Source: an uncultured Clostridia bacterium
GTDB taxonomy: Bacteria; Bacillota; Clostridia; Oscillospirales; Oscillospiraceae
Direction: 5' to 3'
Length of the DNA stretch: 45,235 nucleotides
NCBI GenBank assembly: GCA_947170435.1
Contig: CAMVTO010000019.1
Coordinates: 1 to 45,235, forward strand
Shown: in pieces, positions 39,060 to 45,235 of the stretch
How positions within the stretch are numbered: position 1 is the first letter of the stretch
How the letters are laid out: every line of letters begins with the position of its first letter
The notes under the pieces: model-generated
Database searches by the model: none
What the model saw: the letters and a program-made list of their open reading frames with translations, nothing else
What the model was told of the DNA's origin: nothing
Made by a program: the position numbers and the translations under genes

Positions 39060-39758
39060 ATGGCAGAGATCAACAAAGAAGCGCGGGACAGCTTCTACAA
39101 GGAGCTGACACAACGGTTGACGGCGGAAGGCTACGCAGTCGAGCCGGAAGCAGATGGACTCTTGCCGGTGCGATGGCACGGAGCAGATCTGTGTCGGATC
39201 ACCGCAGGAGGCGGCGCACAGTTCCGAGAGACGGATTTGGCACCGGAGGGCTGCCGCGAAGCCTTCGACCGAGCAATGGACATCGCGGCCGAGGTCAAGC
39301 AGTATTTGCAGCTCATGGAGGCGGCACCTGTTTTGAAAGCGATGAGTCTCGACGAGCGGTACAAGCTCCTCGCGGACTTCAACGGCGCGGTGCTCGCGGG
39401 ACACCCCACCTCGCACGGCGTTCAGTTTGTGACCTGGGAATGGAGCTACGGCCGCACCGGCGTATGGGGCGGGCATTATTTTGGAGGAAACTTCGCAAAG
39501 GCAAAGCAGGACTTCGCGCTGAGAGCGGAGCTGATTGACCGGGACGCGATCTTCGAGCCGGAACAGCTTGCCGAGGTCTACCGCGCCATACACGAAACAC
39601 TGGACGGCGACAACGCGATCACAGAGGCACGCAGAAAGCTGTTGGAATCAGCGGCGGAGCAGATTGAAAATGCTGTCCCCGACTTGGAACAGCGCGTCAA
39701 TCAATCCAACCAGCAGGAGCTGGAACTGAATATGGAGTCAGGGCAAAGCATGATTTGA
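39060..39758 (+). CDS. Hypothetical protein of mobile-element accessory region
   Basis: The 232-residue soluble protein begins MAEINKEARDSFYKELTQRLTAEGYAVEPE at ATG 39060 after GGAAAGGA. An earlier in-frame start at 39006 lacks a site. The first 60 residues look like a small alpha/beta domain. The middle contains FVTWEWSYGRTGVWGGHYFGGNFAKAKQDFALRAELID, and the C-terminus is helical. I recall similar proteins in Clostridia conjugative elements without a known function. It has its own terminator (39759-39797). Confidence 0.72.
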   Translation: MAEINKEARDSFYKELTQRLTAEGYAVEPEADGLLPVRWHGADLCRITAGGGAQFRETDLAPEGCREAFDRAMDIAAEVKQYLQLMEAAPVLKAMSLDERYKLLADFNGAVLAGHPTSHGVQFVTWEWSYGRTGVWGGHYFGGNFAKAKQDFALRAELIDRDAIFEPEQLAEVYRAIHETLDGDNAITEARRKLLESAAEQIENAVPDLEQRVNQSNQQELELNMESGQSMI

Positions 39759-39797
39759 GGGCCGAACGTTTCAAAATGAGACGTTCGGCCCTTTTTT
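39759..39797 (+). terminator. Intrinsic terminator
   Basis: GGGCCGAACGT (39759-39769) pairs with ACGTTCGGCCC (39781-39791), then TTTTTT. It begins directly after the stop codon. Confidence 0.95.
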
Positions 39798-39840
39798 CGT
39801 TTCTGCCCCTATTATTAGTTGATTTATGGAGACATGACCG

Positions 39841-40890
39841 ATGGAAAAGAGTCTTTACGAACTAAGAGTCGATCCCGAATTTGCAAAACTGATACCCCCG
39901 TTGCAGGATACCGAACTATCGCTGCTCACAGACAGTATTCTCGCCAATGGCTGCGAGATGCCGCTGGTGGTATGGAACGGAACTCTTGTGGACGGACATA
40001 ACCGATATCGCATCTGCCATGAAAACGGTGTTCCGTTCGCAATAGAGGAAAAGGAGTTCGACAGTCGAGAAGCGGCGGAGCTCTGGCTCGTCAGGAACCA
40101 GCTCGGACGGCGCAATCTCACCGATTATCAGAAATGCGAGCTGGTGCTGCCCATGGAGGAGCTTTTGAAGGCAGCAGCGGAAAAAAGGATGTTACTCGGA
40201 AAGCGACAGCTTTCAGACCCTGTGCCAAATTTGGCACAGGGTCTAAGAAAGACCCGGAACGCTCTCGCAGCGATGGCCGGAGTCTCCCACGGCAATATGG
40301 ATAAAGCCAAAAGGATCATGGAATCTGCCGACGAGGAAACGAAAGACCGGCTTCGACGGGGAGAACTGTCGATCCACCGCGCCTACACTGCGCTGACACA
40401 GGCAAAACCTCAACGGGAACTGGATGCCCAAGAGGAGGAAGCCTCTCCGGAGCCTGTTCCTGAATGTAAGCCGCGCTGCGATTCGCTGCTGAAAAAGCCG
40501 GTCTTTGACCATTACGAGCCGCCGGCGTATATGGCACCCATCCCCTTTGAGCCGGTGGTGCCAACCGAACAATCTGAGACGAGCGTTGAAAACGAGGAGG
40601 AGTCATCGGAACAGGAGCAGGAAGAACAGCCTGTTCTGCGGGAGAACCATGCCGCGGAGCGGATACGGGAGATTGGACAAGCCTTCCTCGACGGATTGGA
40701 TGAGGCGCTGAAGGGACTGGGCGGGGAGGGCGTGGATCAGATACTCGGCATCGTGGAGGATGTCGGAGAAAAGGCTGTGCAAACGGTCAAGAAACATTCG
40801 TTGAACATTAGGAGGATGCAACATGAGCAGAAGATCGAGAAAAAACCACAAGACAGCACTGACGGCGACGAACAACAAACCCGTCCGTGA
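39841..40890 (+). CDS. ParB/Srx-type nuclease-domain protein
   Basis: The 349-residue protein has an N-terminal ParB/RepB-like domain (residues 10-100: LQDTELSLLTDSILANGCEMPLVVWNGTLVDGHNRYRICHENGVPF). A helical DNA-binding segment follows (NLTDYQKCELVL...LAAMAGVSHGNMDKAKRIME). The long acidic C-terminal tail (QSETSVENEEESSEQEQEEQ) ends in a helix. DGHNRY corresponds to the CTP/phosphate-binding motif of this fold. It starts an operon-like series that continues to the window end, and overlaps the next gene by 68 bp. The role is probably partition or regulation of a mobile element. Confidence 0.85.
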   Translation: MEKSLYELRVDPEFAKLIPPLQDTELSLLTDSILANGCEMPLVVWNGTLVDGHNRYRICHENGVPFAIEEKEFDSREAAELWLVRNQLGRRNLTDYQKCELVLPMEELLKAAAEKRMLLGKRQLSDPVPNLAQGLRKTRNALAAMAGVSHGNMDKAKRIMESADEETKDRLRRGELSIHRAYTALTQAKPQRELDAQEEEASPEPVPECKPRCDSLLKKPVFDHYEPPAYMAPIPFEPVVPTEQSETSVENEEESSEQEQEEQPVLRENHAAERIREIGQAFLDGLDEALKGLGGEGVDQILGIVEDVGEKAVQTVKKHSLNIRRMQHEQKIEKKPQDSTDGDEQQTRP

Positions 40891-41755
40891 CGAGCATACG
40901 CAGAATCAGCTCGAGATACGCAGAACAGAGGTCGGGAGCCTGAGCAGCGCGCGATTAGAACTGGACTACACCTACCAGCGCCCGACAGAACCTGAACGGG
41001 TACGGAGCATCGTGTCTCAGTTTGACCCCGCGCTGGTCAACCTGCTGAAAGTCTCGGCGCGAGACGGACACTACTTTGTTTTTGACGGCGGCCATACCCT
41101 TGCCGCGCTTCGCATGGTCAACGGGAAAAAGGACTTTCCCGTACTGTGCAAGATTTATTACGGCCTGACCTATGAGGAAGAAGCCGTCCTGTTCGCCAAG
41201 CAGCAGGGCAACGCGAAAAAGGTCGGGATTCCCTACAAGCTCCGGGCGCTGGAAGCCGCGGGCGACTTGGAAACGGTTGATTTTCTGGAGCGGACGCGGA
41301 AAAGCGGTTTCGAGATCGCGCCGGGGTCGAGGGTCGTCCGCGATGGGAACATCAGCGCCGTAAAGAGAGCCTATGACGCCTACAAGCAGTTAGGCGCGGA
41401 GCGTTACGAGGAACTGATGCGTCTTGTGAAAGAGACGTGGAACGGCGAGGCGTGGTCGGTGGGCCAGAGTATGATGGGCGGATTGTATGAGTTTTACAGG
41501 ACCTATGGCAATGTCATTCGGGAAAGCCGATTCGTCAGCAAGCTGGCCGGAGTTTCCAGAAACGCCATTGACCGTGAGGCGTCCAGCTACTATGGAGTGT
41601 CTGCGTCGGTCCCCTACGCGCTGGCGATTGGGAAGTTCTATAACCGGGGCGGTGGCTACGGCACGGTGGATCTGGCACTGCTGACCTTGTCGCCGCAGCC
41701 GCGGGGAAGAAAGCGAAGCGGGGATCATGAGAGGGCAAAGGATGGGAAGATCTGA
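40823..41755 (+). CDS. DUF6551-like, ParB-related protein
   Basis: The 310-residue protein has a ParB-like core (LELDYTYQRPTEPERVRSIVSQFDPALVNLLKVSARDGHYFVFDGGHTLAALRMV). DGGHTL replaces the usual DGxHR motif. A helical C-terminal half follows (SVGQSMMGGLYEFYRTYGNVIRESRFVSKLAG). The start codon follows AGGAGGATG and lies inside the end of the ParB-like gene. Two ParB-fold proteins encoded in tandem suggest a paired function. I recognise the DUF6551 pattern but no defined activity. Confidence 0.78.
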   Translation: MSRRSRKNHKTALTATNNKPVRDEHTQNQLEIRRTEVGSLSSARLELDYTYQRPTEPERVRSIVSQFDPALVNLLKVSARDGHYFVFDGGHTLAALRMVNGKKDFPVLCKIYYGLTYEEEAVLFAKQQGNAKKVGIPYKLRALEAAGDLETVDFLERTRKSGFEIAPGSRVVRDGNISAVKRAYDAYKQLGAERYEELMRLVKETWNGEAWSVGQSMMGGLYEFYRTYGNVIRESRFVSKLAGVSRNAIDREASSYYGVSASVPYALAIGKFYNRGGGYGTVDLALLTLSPQPRGRKRSGDHERAKDGKI

Positions 41756-41945
41756 AAAGCACGGCTGTCAGCTTGAACCTCTGCCGCGCCCGATATGCAG
41801 CGATATGCCTCGCTGTAAGGATTGCCCCTATCCGGCGCACGGCTTCGTCTGCTGGCGTGATGAGAAAAACTGCCTGCGGACGGAAATAGAAACCATAAGC
41901 CAACGCGGAAAGGAGAAGCGCAACTATGAACGCAGTATTGAGTAA
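41727..41945 (+). CDS. Small cysteine-rich protein
   Basis: The 72-residue basic protein has five cysteines in a compact region (ICSDMPRCKDCPYPAHGFVCWRDEKNCLR). This could bind a metal. ATG 41727 overlaps the end of the DUF6551-like gene; ATG 41742 with AGGGCAAAGG is an alternative. It overlaps the next gene start by 20 bp. No family is recognised. Tight overlap at both ends argues for a real coupled gene. Confidence 0.62.
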   Translation: MRGQRMGRSEKHGCQLEPLPRPICSDMPRCKDCPYPAHGFVCWRDEKNCLRTEIETISQRGKEKRNYERSIE

Positions 41946-43110
41946 CCCCAATCACCCGGAATACGGGCAGGTGACGGTCCCGCTGCCCATCCCGGATAAT
42001 GAGTACGCCCACTGCATGGAGATGTTGGAGCAGTTGGAGATCGGCGGCGTCACCGAAAGAGACTGCCGCATCGACCAGCTCGACCGCTCGCCCGCCGCAC
42101 TGGACGTGCTGGAGGGACAGGAGGTCAACATCGACGAGCTGGACTTCCTCGCACGGAGCATCGAGCGGTATTGGGGCAATGAGCAGCCGAAGTTTGAGGC
42201 AATGGCGTACAAGCTCGGCCTCAAGGATGTACCCAGCCTCATCAATCTGTCCTTCGGCTGCGAGCAGACGACGATCATCACGGACTTCGAGAACCTCAAC
42301 GAAGCGGGTAAGGATCACTATATGGACACCCACGGCGGCACGGCGCCGGTAGATGTTTTGAACCATCTGGACGGCGAGAAGCTGATCCGCGACCTCATTG
42401 CTACGGGCGCAGGAACCGTCACGCCGAGCGGTGTGGTTTTCGACAACGATTTTCGGCTCGAACCGCATTATACCGGGCGGAACTTCCCTGTCTACTATGA
42501 CAAACGGTACCTCATGGAAATGGAGCTGACGCCCGTGTCATCAGAGCCGGAGGATGCGCCTATGACGCTGCTCCTGCCCACGCCGGAAAAGCGGCTGGAG
42601 CGCCTTCTGGAACGCGGCGGCTATCGGAAGGCGGAGGACGTTCAAATCAACGTATGGCGCACGGAGCTGCCTGACCAAATCGCGGATCGCCTCAATATCC
42701 CGCATGAAAGCCTGATGGAGTTGAACCGGATGTTCCAAGCGGTCGAAAAGCTAAACGGCGATGAAGTTGACCGTCTTGCCGCGGCGGTGCTGATGTCACA
42801 GCCGGACTACGCCTCACAGGTGCGGCGTCTGGCGGAGAACCTCGAACTCTTTGAGTTCATCCCGAACATCAAGACGGCGGAGGAGCTGGGCAGGTTCATG
42901 ATCCAACAGTCCGGACACTTCGAGTACGATCCGAACCTCGGAGGCTTCTACGACTACGCCAAATATGGCGAGCAGCGCGTAAAGGAGCAGGCCGGCGAGT
43001 TCAACGAGCTGGGCTACATCGGCTACACCGGCGCGATGAGTCTCGACGAGCTGATGATGGAAGATCCCGCCGAGCAGGAAGAAGGACAGACGATGGGAGG
43101 GATGGCATGA
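41926..43110 (+). CDS. ardA: Antirestriction protein, ArdA family (first copy)
   Basis: The 394-residue protein contains the ArdA-like segment FLARSIERYWGNEQPKFEAMAYKLGLKDVPSLINLSFGCEQTTIITDFENLNEAGKDHYMDTHGG near residues 50-120. A second related domain follows in the C-terminal half (LAENLELFEFIPNIKTAEELGRFMIQQSG...YDYAKYGEQ). ArdA proteins mimic B-form DNA and block type I restriction enzymes, protecting DNA entering a new host. The strong acidity fits. ATG 41926 follows AAAGGAG. The stop overlaps the next ArdA-like gene by 4 bp. Confidence 0.88.
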   Translation: MNAVLSNPNHPEYGQVTVPLPIPDNEYAHCMEMLEQLEIGGVTERDCRIDQLDRSPAALDVLEGQEVNIDELDFLARSIERYWGNEQPKFEAMAYKLGLKDVPSLINLSFGCEQTTIITDFENLNEAGKDHYMDTHGGTAPVDVLNHLDGEKLIRDLIATGAGTVTPSGVVFDNDFRLEPHYTGRNFPVYYDKRYLMEMELTPVSSEPEDAPMTLLLPTPEKRLERLLERGGYRKAEDVQINVWRTELPDQIADRLNIPHESLMELNRMFQAVEKLNGDEVDRLAAAVLMSQPDYASQVRRLAENLELFEFIPNIKTAEELGRFMIQQSGHFEYDPNLGGFYDYAKYGEQRVKEQAGEFNELGYIGYTGAMSLDELMMEDPAEQEEGQTMGGMA

Positions 43111-44249
43111 TCGTCTTGAATCTGACACGCGGGAACAGCCCACTCCGGGTTCCGCTCCATCTGCCCGCAACGCCGGCTGACATCGGAGCGGCATACGCCA
43201 AGCTGGACACGATTAGCATGAATGACCGTGAGACGCACATCGCCAGCGCAATCACCGACGTCGGGTCACTGGACCGCTGGCTCCGCAACCGCCCGATGGA
43301 TTGCCCCGGCGACTACACCGAGCTGGGCGAGCTTTCCGAGAAGATCGACCGAATGAGCGATACGGAGCGCAAGACCTTCGACGGTGCGCTGACCGGCTCT
43401 GCGTCGGAGAGGGTAACTGACCTCCTGCGGATCGCCGACTCGCTGGACGAGTATATCTTCATTCACGGCGTCACGACGGAGAAGGAGCTGGGACGCTTCC
43501 TTGTGGATAGCGGCTATAAGGGCTTTCCCGAAAGCGTCAAGCCCTACCTCGACTATAACGCTATCGGCATTGAATATCACGCCGAGCATGACGGCGCGTT
43601 CACCGGCGACGGCTACACCCTGCGCCGCAGCTCCGCGGAGCCGATGATCACCGAGCAGGAGCGCCCTATCGTGTTCACGGTCTACTTGCGGACAGGCGGG
43701 ATGCGTAACCTTGGTCAAGATCCGTTCAAGCTGACACTCCCGGCATCCGACGCCCAGCTTCAATATGCCAAGGACTCGCTGAACATCGAGGACTTCGAGG
43801 AAGCGGCAATCTTGCAAATCACCGGCCTTGAAAAACTCCCGCTTAATGAAATACCGCGCGAGGACATGGACGTCTGGCAGCTAAACGGGTTTGCGGAGGA
43901 ACTTGTCATAGCAGACGCGACGCAGGACAGGAATAAGATCCGCTCCGCGCTGGAAATGGAAAAGCCCACCACGCTGGACGAGGCGACAGGCATCATCATG
44001 CATCCCGAAAACTATGTGATGGTCAGGGATACCTGCGAGGAATACGGGCGCAAGGCGCTTTTGAAGCTTACGGGCGATCAGGAAGTGGTCGACACCGTGG
44101 ACGGATTTATCGATTGGGAAGAATTTGGTGAGCAGATGATGTCGGAGGATGGCATCGTTTCAACCGAATGCGGCATGATTCGCCGCGTCAACAAGCCTGT
44201 TCTGGAGCAATCTGCGGACAATGCCTGGATGCAGAGTCCCGCCATGTAA
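43107..44249 (+). CDS. Antirestriction protein, ArdA-like (second copy)
   Basis: The 380-residue acidic protein shares the ArdA-like layout. TDLLRIADSLDEYIFIHGVTTEKELGRFLVDSGYKGFPESVKPYLDYNAIGIEYHAEHDGAFT corresponds to the C-terminal domain of the gene before it. Its N-terminal third (LNLTRGNSPLRVPLHLPATPADIGAAYAKLD) resembles the segment that begins the first copy. Translational coupling to the first copy (ATGA overlap) and GGGAGGG upstream support one operon. It probably arose by duplication and may target a different restriction enzyme class. Confidence 0.78.
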   Translation: MIVLNLTRGNSPLRVPLHLPATPADIGAAYAKLDTISMNDRETHIASAITDVGSLDRWLRNRPMDCPGDYTELGELSEKIDRMSDTERKTFDGALTGSASERVTDLLRIADSLDEYIFIHGVTTEKELGRFLVDSGYKGFPESVKPYLDYNAIGIEYHAEHDGAFTGDGYTLRRSSAEPMITEQERPIVFTVYLRTGGMRNLGQDPFKLTLPASDAQLQYAKDSLNIEDFEEAAILQITGLEKLPLNEIPREDMDVWQLNGFAEELVIADATQDRNKIRSALEMEKPTTLDEATGIIMHPENYVMVRDTCEEYGRKALLKLTGDQEVVDTVDGFIDWEEFGEQMMSEDGIVSTECGMIRRVNKPVLEQSADNAWMQSPAM

Positions 44250-44310
44250 TCCATTCATAGACTTTCAAACGCCGTTGCGGTATGTTTCGTGCCGAGAGAG
44301 GAGGTGGAAC

Positions 44311-44502
44311 ATGAAAGAGTACAAGGTGCTGTCCCAAAAGGACAGATGGTTTTCCGGCAAGTTTGATCCTGCCGCGCTGGAACGGGCGGTCAACGAGCTC
44401 GCACAGCAGGGCTGGATCGTAAAAGCCGCGTTTTCCGCGCATCTTCCGAGCTTTTCCGGCTCGCGGGAAGAAGCGATCATCCTCTTGGAGAGGGATTTAT
44501 AA
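44311..44502 (+). CDS. DUF4177-like small protein
   Basis: The 63-residue protein (MKEYKVLSQKDRWFSGKFDPAALERAVNELAQQGWIVKAAFSAHLPSFSGSREEAIILLERDL) matches the DUF4177 pattern: a beta strand starting YKV, a helix with LNxLGxxGW-like spacing (VNELAQQGW), and a final strand ILLER. ATG 44311 follows GAGGAGGTGG. The function of the family is unknown. It lies in the antirestriction operon. Confidence 0.85.
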   Translation: MKEYKVLSQKDRWFSGKFDPAALERAVNELAQQGWIVKAAFSAHLPSFSGSREEAIILLERDL

Positions 44503-44519
44503 CAAGGAGGTAGCAGTCT

Positions 44520-45235
44520 ATGGCAAAATTGGACGCGAGGAAAGAAGAATACGAACACGTTGAGCTGTTCGGCAAGCCAGCCCTGTTCACCGACTCCCGT
44601 ATTTCACGGTTTACGGTGCCGCAGGGCTGGTTTTGCTATGACCTGCGCGGCAGCGATGACGATCCCGGCGAGCCGATCATGGTGGAAAACCATGTGGTGG
44701 TGAACCATGCCGGAACCATCCTGACGCCGACCGACCTCAAGCTGGAACAGCATAAGGACAACCGAATCCGAATCAAAGACGGCCTGAACTTCCTTGACGA
44801 ATGTCTGACGCTGGAACAGTTCTGTGAGGAACACGGTTTGGACTACCCCGCAGACACAAGAAAATACGCGCCGCACCCCGCTTCCCGTTCGGAGGCGGGG
44901 TTATTCTATGCCATCGAGCCGGAGCTGGACAAGCTGCTCGGCGGCGTCGGACACCTTCGCATGGACTTCGGGCGTCACGGCACGGAATTCTGGTCGAGCT
45001 GGTTCGATCACTGCGACGACAAGCTGAACACGCCGGAGTTCAAGGCGGAGATCGACGAGGTGGTCAATGAATTGCGCGAAACCGTGCTGAAGGACCGCGC
45101 CACGATGCGGAGCTACTGCGCGGACTTCGGCGGCGAGCTGGGCGAGAACTACGGCATCCGGCAGTACGGCTACGTCGTGGAAACCGAGCACTACCGCTAC
45201 TGCCTGCGCTGCAAGCCCCAGGAGGGCGACTACGA
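44520..45235 (+). CDS. LPD28-like domain protein (runs off the window)
   Basis: The frame is open from ATG 44520 (AAGGAGG 8 nt before) to the window end, 238 codons. Residues 10-75 (EHVELFGKPALFTDSRISRFTVPQGWFCYDLRGSDDDPGEPIMVENHVVVNHAGTILTPTDL) match the LPD28 'large polyvalent protein' associated domain typical of conjugative elements and phages. The remainder includes EPELDKLLGGVGHLRMDFGRHGTEFWSSWFDH. The C-terminus is missing. It supports the reading of segment 4 as part of a larger mobile element. Confidence 0.8.
   Translation, partial: MAKLDARKEEYEHVELFGKPALFTDSRISRFTVPQGWFCYDLRGSDDDPGEPIMVENHVVVNHAGTILTPTDLKLEQHKDNRIRIKDGLNFLDECLTLEQFCEEHGLDYPADTRKYAPHPASRSEAGLFYAIEPELDKLLGGVGHLRMDFGRHGTEFWSSWFDHCDDKLNTPEFKAEIDEVVNELRETVLKDRATMRSYCADFGGELGENYGIRQYGYVVETEHYRYCLRCKPQEGDY

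Overview
The window looks like chromosomal DNA of a gut-type Clostridia bacterium, probably Oscillospiraceae-like. This is inferred from Gram-positive ribosome binding sites, lipoprotein and S-layer-homology (SLH) proteins, a TAXI-type TRAP transporter, and accessory families common in that group. No rRNA or core housekeeping gene allows a firmer assignment. The window opens exactly at a tRNA-Cys(GCA) gene. Three further partial copies of that tRNA's 3' end lie downstream in the same orientation, at 24017-24064 (48 bp), 27024-27046 (23 bp) and 38702-38726 (25 bp). Each copy is followed by a different hairpin. The simplest reading is a stack of insertions at one tRNA-Cys attachment site, with the youngest next to the tRNA.

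Element 1 (31-24064, about 24 kb) is a complete tyrosine-recombinase element. The integrase sits beside the tRNA, an excisionase-like gene sits beside the right attachment site, and TTGGTGG-type repeats that look like integrase arm sites occur at both ends. Between them lie two paralogous XRE regulators, a secreted/membrane protein pair, a divergent regulatory switch with a sigma-factor-like protein, a Uma2 nuclease, a Phd/RelE toxin-antitoxin pair, a small serine recombinase and an SLH-domain secreted protein. These are followed by a run of small unknown genes, a probable terminated RNA or leader, a P-loop helicase-like protein, an HNH-like protein, and a tail block. The tail block is a gp10-like protein followed by a tape measure protein of about 2300 residues. 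No terminase, portal, capsid, tail tube, baseplate, lysis gene or relaxase is visible. This is therefore a phage-satellite-like element that carries tail genes without a virion gene set. The helicase-like and HNH-like genes appear to start at ATT and ATA, each with a good ribosome binding site.

Segment 2 (24065-27046) holds a decayed C-terminal piece of a type III restriction-like helicase/nuclease, a Na+/Ca2+ exchanger family protein and an acidic, proline-rich surface-type protein.

Segment 3 (27047-38726) is a metabolic islet. It encodes a MATE exporter, an IlvD/Edd dehydratase, a TAXI TRAP receptor with a fused TRAP permease and a 59-residue membrane protein not previously obvious, and a LysR regulator. 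Divergent from lysR is a four-gene operon: Ldh2-family dehydrogenase, D-2-hydroxyacid dehydrogenase, fumarylacetoacetate-hydrolase family enzyme and an atypical SDR. Together these suggest uptake of a sugar acid, dehydration to a 2-keto-3-deoxy acid, oxidation to a diketo acid and hydrolysis to pyruvate plus a 2-hydroxyacid.

Segment 4 (38727-45235, running off the window) looks like the accessory region of a conjugative or mobilizable element. It has a ParB-like protein, a DUF6551-like ParB relative, two tandem ArdA-type antirestriction proteins, a DUF4177 protein and an LPD28-like protein. No integrase or transfer gene lies inside the window.
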